Source: Bubalus kerabau (Eukaryota > Chordata > Mammalia > Artiodactyla > Bovidae). From it: a stretch of 64,000 nucleotides of DNA. Below are positions 1-10,360 of this stretch, in pieces; the stretch's first letter is position 1, and every line of letters starts with the position of its first letter. The notes under the pieces are model-generated. The model saw only the letters and a program-made list of their open reading frames with translations, was not told where the DNA came from and made no database searches. The DNA lies in contig NC_073634.1 of the NCBI RefSeq assembly GCF_029407905.1, positions 22,643,501 to 22,707,500 of the forward strand, written 5' to 3'. Both the position numbers and the translations under genes were made by a program.

Positions 1-77
1 TTTGCTAATGTCCAAAAGAACCAATTTATTGCCTTGAAAATGCTGAAGTGTTAATTTGTCTCTTCTGTTTTAAATAG

Positions 78-136
78 AGTACAGCTTTTATCTCGCACAT
101 GAATTTTTCGATGTTCTTCCTGTGCATAAGTTTCAG
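78..136 (+). CDS. NDUFAF7: NDUFAF7 exon (YSFYLAHEFFDVLPVHKFQ)
   Basis: First NDUFAF7 exon in the window. It encodes 19 complete codons from TAC at 80 and ends in phase 0 at CAG|GTACTG. The acceptor is ambiguous by two bases: AAATAG ends at 77 and a second AG ends at 79. I chose 78 because the pyrimidine-rich stretch leads into the first AG, which makes the first codon split (xAG). The E-F-F-D-x-L-P core is characteristic of this methyltransferase family. Confidence 0.88.
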
Positions 137-3100
137 GTACTGATGGGAAAGAAGTCACATTTATAATTGAATAACAAAGGGCTTTTTGTTGTAAGAATAA
201 ACATTTATGGTGTTTAATTTTTACTGTTTGAAGCTAGCTATATTTGGAAGTTTGATGAATATAAATAATTGAAAATAATTGAAAAGCAAAAGTGAAATAT
301 TAAGTATTCTTAATTCTCTTAGGATAATTATGAAGAATTCTTAATTCTTCTGGGATAAAGATGTATGGGAATATGAGATGGTAAATGATTATAGTACAAT
401 GAAGGATAACTTTTTTAGGAAATATTTTTAAATTCTAAAAATTAAAAATTTTCTTCATTCTTTCTGTGAGGAAATTTAAGATTTGGTAGCAGTGCATGTG
501 TACTGGTAACTTCTAGGGCTAAGAGTATATATTAATATTATTATGTAGCAATTTGTTGGTGAAGCTTCTGATTAGTCCTTCTAAGTCTGTTTTCTGTTTT
601 GGGGGCACTTACCATGTTGCTTACTTTCTCCTCCATTTCTTATCTAAGCAACATTAATAGTTTGCATCTGTCAGTCTACTCATATTATTCAAAGGAAATG
701 AAGTAATGCCTTTAAAAAATTTCAAGTGGTAAAGTGTTCTGTAAATGTTATTTATCTAGCTTATATATGATAAGAGGAGAAGATTTGCTATTTTGATAAA
801 GGCAGTTTTGAGAACAGACTTGCAGAAATTTCTTTTTTTGTTATTTGTGTTTAGAAAACACCACACGGATGGCGAGAAGTACTTGTTGATATTGACCCAC
901 AGGTTTCTGATAAACTGAGATTTGTTTTGGCGCCATGTGCCACCCCAGCAGAAGCGTTCATACAAGTAGGAATAAGTTTTTTTTTTTTCGTAAGTTTATT
1001 GCCAACCCAATCTTCGGTCTTATTTTCTGAGTTCCTATTTTAGAGTTCCTTGTAACATGAGAAGAGCTTTTTATTGATAGTGGAAATCCATAGGATCTGT
1101 CAGAATGGGTTCAAGTCATTCCTTGGCTGTGTGAGCTTCATGTAATAAGAATTTAAGTGCGTACTCAGCAAGTTCCGGGTCTGTCTCCCCCAGCTCTCTA
1201 TCAAATGGTGACAGTATTGTTTACTTGACAGGGAGTTATGTGTCTGTGAAAACAGTGTTGAACAGTGTATAGTAAAGTAGCAATAACAATATTTATTAAA
1301 TACCTTGTATTACTCTAGTTTCTCATTCAATTCTCAAAACTATCCTTAGGTCAGTTTTATTATCACTCTCTTTGGGCTACTGTTGGAGCATGCATTTTTT
1401 CTCAAATCTAAATTTGGGTGAAAGAGAAAAAAGGCATCTTCAACAGTATGGCACATGATTCTAGTCTGATTTTAGTCTGCCAAATGGTGGATATACTGCT
1501 GCATAATCTCAAGAGGCTACAGATCTTAGGTTTGGGTTTAATGATTCAAAAATCCTTTACTTCCCAGGCATGTTTGGGCTTTAGATTGCCTGTTTTATCC
1601 CACCCACCTCCCCTTTTTTGAGCTGAGAAAAAAAGGATTTCTACTTTGTAGACCATAACTAAGGATTTCTGCCTCAGAAGTTATTGATTTTACAAGCTTT
1701 TGAACATAAACCTGTGAATTAAGTTTTCTTTGCAAAGCACAGATTTAAAATATCAGCCTAAGTGTTTGTGAACATTTCTGCGTTTTCATATTGTGGCTAC
1801 CTAATTTTACCTGAGTGAGAATCAAATTCATAAAGCTTCCAGAAGCTGACCCTCTGAGAGCTGATTGTTGTTAGTTCTTCACTTGAACAGTGTGCACTTA
1901 GAAGAGGGGGGTGATGACTTCTCCCTCTCATTTGGATGGAGCGAATGGGAATGGAAATCTGTTGTCCTGAAGAGCAAGCAGTGTAGGATGTAAAGAATGC
2001 CAGCACAGAACGCTGAGGCCTGTCAGCTTATGCTTGAAAGTGGTCCCATGGTTTATGTAGTCACACCACGGAATTTATCAAATAGCATGGGGGGCTTACT
2101 TGATAAAGCCAACTAAGTTAGGATTCCCTGGTGGCTCAGTTGGTAAACAATTTGCCTGCAGTGCAGGAGACCTGGGTTTGATCCCTGGGTGGGAAAGATG
2201 CCCTGGAGAAGTGAATGGCAATCCACTCCAGTGTTCTTGCCTGGAGAATTCCAAGGATGGAGGAGCCTTGTGGGCTACAGTCCATGGGGTTGCAGAGTCC
2301 GACACGACTGAGTGACTAACACACACTGGGGGCTTAGTGGTTTATTATTTCATTTAATCCTCACAGTAAGGCTAGAATATGTACTGAGGAACTAGACTGT
2401 GAAAGGTGAAGTAACTTGTCTCTAGTAAGCAGTGGATGAGCTGAGACTCAGGGGCTGAGTCTGCCTGACTCTATACCTCTTAGACCTGTGCTATTATAGG
2501 CAGAGACTTTCTGTTGTTTAGTCACTAAGTCATGTCTGACTATTTGCGACCCCATGAACTGCAGCACGCCAGGCTTCCCTGTCCTTCACCATCTCCCAGA
2601 GTTTGCTCAGATTTATGTCCATTGAGTTGGTGATGCCATCTAACCATCTCATCCTCTGCCACCTCAGGGTCTTTTCTAATAGGTGTTAAGAGGGAGCAAA
2701 AGTTAATGTATAGTTGCATATTGAAGAAAAAATTTTGTTCAGTAACAGGAATTAGTGAAATTTAATATATACTAATCCAGTTGGCAAGTATTATTATTTA
2801 TTGTTCATATACTTTCTAAGCTAGTATGTACTTCTTGAAGACCCTTAACAGTTGAACATCTTGGGAAATAAGGGCTTCAGGTACATTGACACTGGTTTAT
2901 AAGCTGGTATTAACTTATAATGTTTAGGGTATATCAGTGGGGTACCTTTTGCCCCCAAAGAAAGCAGATATACTTAATAATAGGCTCTGTTTTGTTATAT
3001 TGGATTTATTTCATTTGTTCTTCCAGCACAAGTTTTTAGTGTCTTTTATGTGCCAGACACTGTTCCAGGCAAAAATCCCTTTCCCATGGTTTCAGCCCAG

Positions 3101-5332
3101 TAGAATATATTTATATGAATTATGATATAGAAGTAGAATCACCGTAAATAAAATGATAATGTACTTAGCCATCTGGAGGGTTGGGAGGACTTATGGCTTT
3201 TTATATAAGGCATCAAAATAAAACGTGTTTGTAAACTGAGTGGATGGCATCAGAGAACCAAGGAGTTCTATATAATAAAAAGGGTGTCATGTGAAAAGTT
3301 GAGTGTAGACAACATATTCGTATTGAGAAGGAATTTGTTTTTATTATAACTGAGAAATGCTCATTGTAGGAAAACCCTAAGGAAACAAGTTTTTTGAATG
3401 ATGTATTTTGATTCAACTATTCCCTTACTAGAATGATGAAACAAGGGATCATGTGGAAGTGTGTCCTGAGGCTGGTGTTGTTATTCAGGAACTTTCTCAA
3501 CGCATTTCACTAACTGGAGGTGCTGCCCTGATCGCGGATTATGGTCATGACGGGACTAAGACAGACACCTTCCGAGTATGTATAATTCAGTCACGTGATG
3601 TATCAGAATTTAACTGGTACAGTCTACTTAGTTGTCATATGTTAGGGTTGAAGTTCATTGAAGATATGTATCTCATTTTGGTTTCTACCGTGTCTGTCCT
3701 TGCTGCATTACATATTTTATAATTAATCTATGTTGTTATAATCACCCTTAATCCAGTATTTTACTGTCCACCTTTCCTTTGAACAGGGTCTAGATTATCT
3801 ACATTATTCCTTAAGTTGCAGAACCTAGGTTTGCATAGATTCTAGTAAACATCTGAATAATTCAAGTGGGAAGATTTTCTTAAAAAGTTCTTAAAAATTT
3901 CTCCTCCCTTCAGTAAAAAAAAAAAAGTTTAACTTTATTATTTATTTATTTATTTTTTTTTTTTTTAAAGAAAAACCTGGAGAGTTTTTTTTAAAACACT
4001 GTTTCTCTAGATTTACCTCCAGGATTCTGATTTGCTAGGTCTGGGAAGAGTTCAGTAACATGTTCTTAGGTGATAACAATGCATATAGCTGATGGATACA
4101 CTTTGTAAAACACCGTCTCGGTTCTGTTAACCTGAGTTCATCTGGAGAATTCTCTCTTTATCACCATGGGCATTAATGGAAATTTTCAACAGATGTCAAA
4201 GGCAGCATGTCCAGGCACTGCAACCTAGTACTTCATAGTGGGTTTCCCACATAGGATCTCGTTTGAAGAAAGGGTGCTATGTTGTAAGAGTTTGTAAACC
4301 CCTGATGTAGGCCATATATTCCTTTTTAACAGTTATGTAATGTGGACTACATGATAGCATTTCTTTAATCTTGATAATGATAACCATAAAAGTATAAAAA
4401 CTCATCATTTAAAAATTACGTTCAAGGGGTTTTGTGGCCACAGGCTTCATGATGTCCTAACTGCCCCGGGAACAGCAGACCTAACAGCTGACGTGGACTT
4501 CAGTTACTTGCGTAGAATGTCCCAGGGGAAAGTAGCTTCCCTGGGTCCAATAGAACAGCAAACTTTTTTAAGAAATATGGGCATTGACGTCCGGCTGAAG
4601 GTAATGATTTATCTTATTTCACTATTACTAACTAGTTTAATTTCATAGTATTTCAATACGTACTGTTAAGTAGTGAGTTCACGTGGTCTTGGTGCTCTTA
4701 TAGTCCGATCCATGGTGTTGTGGTCTTTTCAGCAGTGTGGGGTTCAGTGTAACCAGACCACTTGAGGGTAGAGCAGATTGTAAGTTTCACGCATCTCTGT
4801 AAGACTTCCAAATAGTGTTAATGTTTGTTAAGAAAACTTAACTGCCTGTATGGGTATGAATTTTAGAACTGTCTTAAAGACAGCTTAACACTTCAGTGTA
4901 GATTAAACCACCTGGGAATGTTTGTTAAACATACAAATCTGTAGGTTTGAGTCACAGCAACCTATGTCTTTAATAAACAGGCCATGATTCTGAGGTAGAG
5001 GCTCAAAGTCACATTTTTAAGCAGTTTTATTGAATAGTTAATAGTCATTGTATTACTACATATACCTACGAATTGTTTCTTCTGGTTATTTTTACTAAGG
5101 CATTTTTTCTTTTCAGATTCTTTTAGATAAAACAGATGACCCATCATTGAGGCAGCAGTTACTTCAGGGGTATAATATGTTAATGAATCCTATGAAGATG
5201 GGAGAAAGATTCAACTTTCTTGCCTTGGTACCTCATCAGAGACTTCATGGTAGAAATCATCAGACGAATGCACGTCAGTCAAAACCCTCTCCATCACCTG
5301 TAGCTGGGTTTGGTGAACTTGCTTGGCAGTGA
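78..5332 (+). CDS. NDUFAF7: NDUFAF7, C-terminal part (last five exons)
   Basis: Five exons (78-136, 855-965, 3432-3575, 4427-4600, 5117-5332) join in one frame to give about 233 residues, matching the C-terminal half of NDUFAF7 (human protein about 441 residues, so roughly residues 209-441 are here). The family is a SAM-dependent methyltransferase of the MidA/DUF185 type. It works in the mitochondrial matrix and is known to dimethylate an arginine of NDUFS2 early in complex I assembly. Visible family stretches are HEFFDVLPVHKF in the first exon, GGAALIADYGHDGTKTDTFR in the third, and GERFNF near the end. The mitochondrial presequence and SAM-binding glycine motif would be upstream of the window. 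All introns have GT-AG borders. There is no frameshift or internal stop. Identification rests on remembered human sequence, not a search. Confidence 0.96.
137..854 (+). other. NDUFAF7 intron, no recognised repeat
   Basis: AT-rich intron between the exons ending at 136 and starting at 855. I see no gene, transposon or obvious regulatory element in it. Confidence 0.7.
855..965 (+). CDS. NDUFAF7: NDUFAF7 exon (37 codons)
   Basis: Exactly 37 codons in phase 0, starting KTPHGWREVLVDIDP and ending ATPAEAFIQ. The acceptor GTGTTTAG has a good T-rich tract and the donor is CAA|GTAGGA. It continues directly from KFQ of the preceding exon, as in the human protein. Confidence 0.95.
1245..1378 (-). repeat. 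MIR SINE fragment
   Basis: Degraded MIR-type core (TTATTAAATACCTTG, then TCTCATTCAATTCTCAAAAC and TTTTATTATCAC), in the orientation opposite to the tRNA head. It lies in the NDUFAF7 intron 966-3431. The flanks 966-1244 and 1379-2120 show nothing I can name. Confidence 0.6.
2121..2322 (+). mobile_element. Bov-tA SINE
   Basis: Typical ruminant SINE: a tRNA-Glu-like head (CCTGGTGGCTCAG, GGTTTGATCCCTGG B-box-like segment) followed by the Bov-A body ending GACACGACTGAGTGACTAAC. The tRNA-like part is SINE sequence, not a tRNA gene. Confidence 0.93.
2330..2500 (-). repeat. MIR SINE fragment
   Basis: TTTCATTTAATCCTCACAG followed by a decayed core and a GAGCTGAGACTCAGGG-type tail. It is a common MIR copy directly behind the Bov-tA insertion. 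Confidence 0.65.
2506..2668 (-). mobile_element. BovB (RTE) 3'-end fragment
   Basis: Reverse complement of the BovB 3' terminus: TTGTTTAGTCACTAAGTC, GCGACCCCATGAACTGC and GGTGATGCCATCTAACC. It covers only the last ~160 bases of the element. Confidence 0.85.
2990..3080. repeat. L2-like fragment
   Basis: Short match to the L2 segment TTTTATGTGCCAGACACTG. The rest of the intron up to 3431 (2669-2989 and 3081-3431) has nothing I recognise. Confidence 0.4.
3432..3575 (+). CDS. NDUFAF7: NDUFAF7 exon (48 codons)
   Basis: 48 codons in phase 0 from NDETRDHVEVCPEAG to GTKTDTFR. Acceptor CTTACTAG, donor CGA|GTATGT. It carries the GGAALIADYGHDG segment, the most recognisable part of the methyltransferase fold in this window. 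Confidence 0.96.
3920..3968. repeat. A-run and (TTTA)n/T-rich low-complexity tract
   Basis: An A12 run, then a few TTTA repeats leading into a long T run inside the NDUFAF7 intron 3576-4426. Confidence 0.85.
4005..4115. repeat. MER5-like hAT DNA-transposon remnant
   Basis: Order and content (CCAGGATTCTGATTTGCTAGGTCTGGG type segment, then TTCTTAGGTGAT, then CACTTTG) resemble a decayed MER5A. Family assignment is tentative. Confidence 0.5.
4427..4600 (+). CDS. NDUFAF7: NDUFAF7 exon (58 codons)
   Basis: 58 codons in phase 0 from GFCGHRLHDVL through GTADLTADVDFSYLRR to GIDVRLK; donor AAG|GTAATG. The frame is unbroken and matches the family, but the acceptor (AG at 4425-4426) follows an A-rich stretch with almost no pyrimidine tract, which is unusual. 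Confidence 0.95.
4890..5005. repeat. MER5-like remnant
   Basis: AACCACCTGGGAATGTTTG followed by ACAAATCTGTAGG and ATGATTCTGAGGTAGAGGCT is the MER5 layout. It lies in the last NDUFAF7 intron (4601-5116); the rest of that intron is featureless. Confidence 0.5.
5117..5332 (+). CDS. NDUFAF7: NDUFAF7 last coding exon and stop
   Basis: 71 codons from ILLDKTDDPSLRQQ to GFGELAWQ, then TGA at 5330-5332. The acceptor CTTTTCAG is preceded by a strong T-rich tract. The GYNMLMNPMKMGERFNF stretch and the final ELAWQ match the mammalian protein's C terminus. Confidence 0.97.
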   Translation: MLLDKTDDPSLRQQLLQGYNMLMNPMKMGERFNFLALVPHQRLHGRNHQTNARQSKPSPSPVAGFGELAWQ

Positions 5333-5447
5333 TATTTCAGTTTGGACTTTTCACCCCCAAGTTGGCCTAAGAAACCAGACTAAAGGGAACATATTTTATA
5401 TATCACAGGTAAAATAAGTTATTAAAGTATTTTATCTCTTCATAGCC

Positions 5448-5459
5448 AATAAAAATAAA
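5448..5459 (+). terminator. Two abutting AATAAA poly(A) signals (proximal)
   Basis: AATAAA at 5448-5453 and again at 5454-5459, about 115 bases after the NDUFAF7 stop. This is a candidate proximal polyadenylation signal. Confidence 0.5.
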
Positions 5460-5563
5460 CCAGACAGTACCACTGGAAGTTGATCTTTTAAGGTTGTATT
5501 TGATTCTTGGTACAAATGTTTGTTCTCAATTTAATGAAACAAAATATTGAGTATCCTGTAATT

Positions 5564-5569
5564 AATAAA
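5564..5569 (+). terminator. AATAAA poly(A) signal (distal, likely main)
   Basis: Canonical hexamer about 230 bases after the stop codon, followed by a GT/T-rich stretch (GCTGGTTGTTATAGTTTT), the usual arrangement of a cleavage site. Confidence 0.65.
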
Positions 5570-5689
5570 GCTGGTTGTTATAGTTTTAAAGTGTAAACAT
5601 GAATACTGACTGGTTTAATAACAACTGGAAACAACTGGCCATTCACAGGGGGCTGATTAAATAGAACTAGTTGCTCCATGGCATGTGAA

Positions 5690-5769
5690 AATCTTCTGGA
5701 CCAGGAATCGAACCCGTCCCCTGCATTGGTAGGCAGATTCTTATCCACTGTACCACCAGGGAAGTCCAA
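5690..5769 (-). mobile_element. tRNA-derived SINE head fragment
   Basis: Reverse complement of a SINE head (GACTTCCCTGGTGGTACAGT) with the GGTTCGATTCCTGG box. It is cut off before the body. Confidence 0.8.
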
Positions 5770-5774
5770 AAGTG

Positions 5775-5992
5775 AAAGAAAAATGAAAGTTGTTCATTTG
5801 TGTCTGACATTGTGATCCCATGGACTGTATTCCTCCAGGCTTCTCTGTCCATGGAATTCTCCAGGCAGGAGTACTGGAGTGGGTTTGCCTGTTCCCTTCT
5901 CCAGGGAGTCTTCCCAACCCAGGGAATCGAACCCAGATCTCCTGCATTGCAGGCAGATTCTTTACTGTCTGTGCCACCAGGGAAATCCGAGT
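5775..5992 (-). mobile_element. Bov-tA SINE
   Basis: Complete-looking Bov-tA in reverse: the body (CATTGTGATCCCATGGACTG ... CCTTCTCCAGG), then the tRNA-like head ending CCACCAGGGAAATCC. It lies just beyond the NDUFAF7 3' end. Confidence 0.92.
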
Positions 5993-5999
5993 ATGATGT

Positions 6000-6860
6000 T
6001 AAATGGCCTTTATTATGTTGAGATAAGTTCCTTCTGTATCAGCTTTGTTGAGTTTTATCATGAATGACTGTTGAGTATTGTTACTTTATTCTGTCTGTTG
6101 AGATGACTGTGTGATTTTAATCCTTTTATTAACGTTGATCACACTGAATGATCTGCAGATAATGTGTCCCTGGAATACATCCCACTTGATCATGGTATAT
6201 TGTTGAATTCAGCTTGCTACTTTATGCGGATTTTTGTGTCTTTATTCATCAGAGATACTGGCCTGTAATTTTCTTTTGTAGTCTTTATCTGGTTTTGGTA
6301 CAAGGGAAATCGTGGCCTTGTAGAATCAATCTGGGAGTGTTCCATTCTGTTACTGGAATAGTTTGAGGATAGGCATTAGCTTTTCTTTATATGTTTAGAA
6401 TTCCTCTGTGAAGCCTGGAGTTTTGGTTTGCTGGTTTTTTTATTAATTACAAAGTCAATGTCACCACCAGTGATTGGTCTGTTCAGGTTGTCTTGATTCA
6501 GTCTTGGTGGGGTAAGTTTCTAAAAATTTGTGCATTTCTTCTAGGTTGATTTGTTGGCATGTAACTATTCATTGTATTCTATTTTTTTGGTATCTCTAGT
6601 ATTATTTCTTCTCTTTGATTTATTCTGTGTGGGTCCTCTCTTCTCAGTGAGCCTGGCTAAAGACGTATCAATTTTATCTTTTCAAAAAACAAGTGCTTGG
6701 TTCATTGATGTTTTCTATTGTTGTCTGGACTTTATATTTCCTCTCTTACTTCCTTCCATATGCTAAGTTTGGGCTTTGTTCTTTTTCTAATTCCTTTAGG
6801 TGGTAGATTAGGTTGTTTACTTGAAACTTTTTTTTCTTGAGGTAGGCCTTATATTTGCTA
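6000..6860 (-). mobile_element. L1 LINE fragment (ORF2 part, antisense)
   Basis: Reverse complement of L1 ORF2, with recognisable antisense phrases such as GGCCTGTAATTTTCTTTTGT and TTTCTAAAAATTTGTGCATT. The reading frames are broken. It occupies the gap between the two gene 3' ends. Confidence 0.8.
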
Positions 6861-7137
6861 TGAACTCCCAGTAATCACTATGAAATTTGCCAGTCTGGTT
6901 TGAGGGGTGAGAAGTCTGTTTTAATTTGTCCTCCTTTTTGGTATTTGAATTTTTTACAATATGCTTCTGTGAATTTTATAATTAAAAACAAAATTAGATT
7001 AAAACAATTTTAAAGTCACAGTAAAACCAATCAACCTGACATGTACTTATTAAAACATGAATGAGAGTAAATGCAGACTTAGGAGGAATAATTTTCTAAA
7101 ATTAGTTAATTCTCTCATTTTCAGATAACTGTCAAGA

Positions 7138-7143
7138 TTTATT
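7138..7143 (-). terminator. Distal AATAAA candidate for PRKD3
   Basis: TTTATT on the + strand is AATAAA for PRKD3. It is the farthest candidate before the L1 block. Confidence 0.4.
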
Positions 7144-7748
7144 TCTGTAAGTTCCCATTCTTTTGGTTCACAGAACTTTTTAATAATACCAGACATGGAC
7201 TTTCTGAAGAATTATAGTAATAGCCACACAAATTTGAGAGATTAAAAGAATGTTAGCTGTATATCTTCAATTTATAGCTTAACTATATTGGAAGTTCCCT
7301 GGCAGAGTGTTGAATGAAAATGTCCATAGTTGGCCCTTCCCAATTATTTAATAGTTTTCATGATTAAGGGGAAAGAGTTAGCCAGTGCTTCTTAAAACCT
7401 AGAAAAACGTAAATTAACTTACTTAAGTCTTTTGGCAGTTGCAGTAGTTGAATATTTAATGGTAGTTTCTGAAAAACTTTTAATTATTCCAAACTTTTAA
7501 GAAATGAGACCTTGAGGTAATAACCTCAAATTTTGTATAAAATTGTAATAATGAGTTGCTTTTTATTTTAGTCAGATAAAAAAAATCTGTGTTCTTAAAT
7601 ATAGCATTAGTTTCATTTACAAATACTATTTCCAAAACAGTTCTCTTACCAAAGCCTGGGAAAATAACACAACCAAATACAATTTTCTTTGGATACCTCT
7701 ACTAGCTCAGGTTTTCACATGGAAAAGTACAGTGATATGGAAATACAT

Positions 7749-7754
7749 TTTATT
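7749..7754 (-). terminator. Intermediate AATAAA candidate for PRKD3
   Basis: AATAAA on the - strand about 2.4 kb after the PRKD3 stop. Confidence 0.3.
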
Positions 7755-8031
7755 ATCAAACTTCTTTAAGGATATTTACAAAAAGTGGGATATAATTAAA
7801 AATGTACTAAACAATGTCATTATAGACTTTGTATACATTATCAAATGTTTCTAACAGTTATTTCTTATACAAACATGATGACTTCAAGACAAAAAAGGTT
7901 ATGCAGGTTATACAGTAACTGGAGAAAATTACTCAATTTCAAATTATCCGACAGTGCCTTTACAATTTTTTCTAAGAAAACTTCTCAATAACAAAAACAA
8001 AGAGTGCAATTAATTTTATGGCTTGTAAAGT

Positions 8032-8037
8032 TTTATT
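8032..8037 (-). terminator. Proximal AATAAA candidate for PRKD3
   Basis: AATAAA on the - strand about 2.15 kb after the PRKD3 stop. Confidence 0.35.
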
Positions 8038-8299
8038 ATATAAGTATAGCAAACAGCATTCCAGTTAATTTTCATCTTACACAGTAAAACCACAATAGGG
8101 TGCCTAGTGACTCAGAAATTACTTCATTTGAGCACACTGATTGTATAAACAGAGAAATTAGGGGAAGTTACCCCCTATCACAGGGAAAATACATTTCCCA
8201 AAGGTTTTGCATAATTAATTTGCTTTTTATTTTTTAAATTCCTGTATGAGAATGAAATAGTGAGAGACACTGTGGAATGTCTTCTGGGAATATCTAACG

Positions 8300-8445
8300 G
8301 TAGGCAGTATAGCAGAATGGTTAGCAATAAGGACTCTGGAGACACACTGCCTGGATTCAAACCCACATCCTAACTGTGTGACCTTAGGCAGCTAGTTAAT
8401 TTTCCTGTGCCTCACTTTCCTTATCTGTGAGACAAAGTTCGATGA
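8300..8445 (+). repeat. MIR SINE
   Basis: Well-preserved MIR: CAGAATGGTTAGCAATAAGG ACTCTGGAG head, CTGTGTGACCTTAGGCAG core and CCTCACTTTCCTTATCTGTG. It lies within the probable PRKD3 3' UTR. Confidence 0.88.
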
Positions 8446-8639
8446 CTTATCCATGTCTACTGTGAGGGAAAAACATGTCAAGAGCTCAGAACAGAGGAGC
8501 ACTGGTGTTTGCTTCCATTCTCTCAAGGGTATTTTTAGCCCTACACAAGGGAGTAGCTTCAGGGATCTCTGAAGGCCCTCTCATTCTGTTCACAAGAACA
8601 TTCTTTTGCTATCTCAGATTGCATGGGAAATGATAGTTA

Positions 8640-8815
8640 ACACTTTTATAACTTTTAGCTTATAAATATCTGATCTTCACAACAACATTGAGGAAGACAG
8701 AGGCAGGAATTATAATCTTTATTTTGTAGATTGAGGAGCTCAAAGCTCAGCCAGGTTGTCACCTGCTGAGGTCAACACAGCTTAAGAGTGGAGCCAGATT
8801 TTTGGCCTTCACATC
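8640..8815 (-). repeat. MIR SINE
   Basis: Reverse MIR: ATCTTCACAACAACATTGAG, ATTTTGTAGATTGAGGAGCT and the ACACAGCTTAAGAGTGGAGC end. It lies within the probable PRKD3 3' UTR. Confidence 0.8.
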
Positions 8816-10186
8816 TTTTGTTCTTTTTGGAGGGGGAAAAAAACATTCACAGTGATTATTTAGGAATCAAGAAACACAAATCCCCTAGATTTTTTATAAG
8901 TGGATAGTCCTAGATCTTTAACTTTTTTGGGGAAACTATTAGTAACTTTTAAAAGCTATGAAAAAATCTAACCTCTTAAATATGATGTTAGGGTACAAAA
9001 ACTGTCTTTAGCTGGCTGCTGGAGCTGCAGTGTTTTTAAAAATACTTCATTCTTTCATTTGCTCAGCTGATAATACAGCCCTACTCTTTATAAACTGTTT
9101 CATGCTCTACCCCACCCACTCCCCTAAACTGCTTAAAATAATTTATTTAAAAACATTCCAGATATCTGTAAAGCCTTCCAATAAGCTAAGGGAAGAAAAA
9201 AAGAATATTGTTTGTTATTCTTTCCTGTAGCATTAACTGACCCTGCACTGTCCCTACTTTTGGCATGTATTTAATTTTCTTCCTCAAATTATACAGTCCC
9301 ATGTAAAGAGAAATTGTGCGATTAGAGTTCAGATCTGTACCCATTAAATGTTGGAATCTAATGGTGGCATCACAACAGCATCAATGGGAATGTGAATATT
9401 TAGCAGCAGAGTTGAACTATGGGAAGACGTATGTAACAACTCAGCACTTAGACCAGCAGTTCCTACTCCTGATTTTGTGTATCGGTTGTCCCAAATAATC
9501 TTAGGGGCTGTTGCAACATACAAACAAAAGGTGACAACTTTTCATGTTAAGAGCATATTCAGAATTTCAACCCCAAAGAAATTAGAGCGATACTATTATT
9601 TTGGAGTTTAACTGACCTAAAAGAGAAGGGTAAACCAGTTCAGCACTCCCTTTCTAGACATCTAGGAAAAACCCCTCAGTGCCTCTGTGGTCAGTTAAAC
9701 AAATGTTTAAAGTCTATAGGAAATGGCATGTTGGTAGCCTCTCAGTTATCTCATAAATGCAAATCTGTTTAGTTATAAACTGTGTAATAACTCTTGTATG
9801 ATTTGCTCAAGCTATGCAATAACTGGACTCTGGCTTGCCTTTTTTCTCCTTTTAAAAAAAAATGATGTAAGAACAAGAAAGGGAAGATAAATTAAGTGCC
9901 ACTATTGTACTAAAATGAATGATTAGGGAAAAATACAAAAACCAGTTATTGCTTATGTTGTAAAGGTTTATGAAAAGCTTCATCTTGGATTCCATTATGT
10001 TTTTATGACTCAGTTTCCCCTCTTGTACCTACTCAGTATGAACTACAGTATCGGTGTCACTGATTCCTTATATTTTCCATGTCTTTGCATCCTTTCAGAT
10101 GACAGCATACAAAGAACAACAGTTACGCAGCAAAATACCAGTCCATGACATGACATGCTTCCTTACTGAAGTTAGCTCATTGGTAA

Positions 10187-10360
10187 CTAAGGATCTTCTT
10201 CCATGTCATCTGGATTGGGAGCCATAATGAAGTGCTTTGGGTATACAAGGTTGTGTGTGTATGCATGTATTTCCCAGCGGGCATCGTCACTTTCGTGTGT
10301 AATGTAACGTTCACCAATGCGAGTTTCAAATTCTCTAAGGTCAAGCCAAGTCTGATAGTC
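10187..10360 (-). CDS. PRKD3: PRKD3 last coding exon (C-terminal tail and stop)
   Basis: 57 codons, DYQTWLDLREFETRIGERYI to PDDMEEDP, then TAG at 10187-10189 (CTA on +). The acceptor is TTTTCCCCTAG. It encodes the tail after the kinase domain. PRKD3 lacks the PDZ-binding C terminus of PRKD1 and PRKD2, and the acidic EEDP end seen here fits PRKD3. Confidence 0.97.
   Translation of the reverse strand, partial: DYQTWLDLREFETRIGERYITHESDDARWEIHAYTHNLVYPKHFIMAPNPDDMEEDP

Larger units (their letters stand above)
5333..5590 (+). other. NDUFAF7: NDUFAF7 3' UTR
   Basis: AT-rich sequence between the stop codon and the last plausible poly(A) signal. It has no recognised repeat and is followed at about 5690 by SINE fragments. 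The 3' limit is inferred from the signal at 5564-5569. Confidence 0.75.
7120..10186 (-). other. PRKD3: PRKD3 3' UTR (probable extent)
   Basis: Sequence downstream of the PRKD3 stop on the - strand. The start is certain; the end is inferred. From about 6980 to the stop codon there is no ruminant-specific repeat, only two old MIRs, in contrast to the rest of the window. That fits a long conserved 3' UTR of about 3 kb ending at the AATAAA at 7138-7143. Alternative ends are the AATAAA copies at 7749-7754 and 8032-8037. Confidence 0.5.

Noticed and set aside
2121..2200. tRNA-like A/B boxes in SINE heads (also at 5690, 16851, 18350, 41905, 52752, 59421, 63619)
   Set aside because: They belong to tRNA-derived SINEs with diverged anticodon arms and attached Bov-A or CHR bodies. 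None is a functional tRNA gene.
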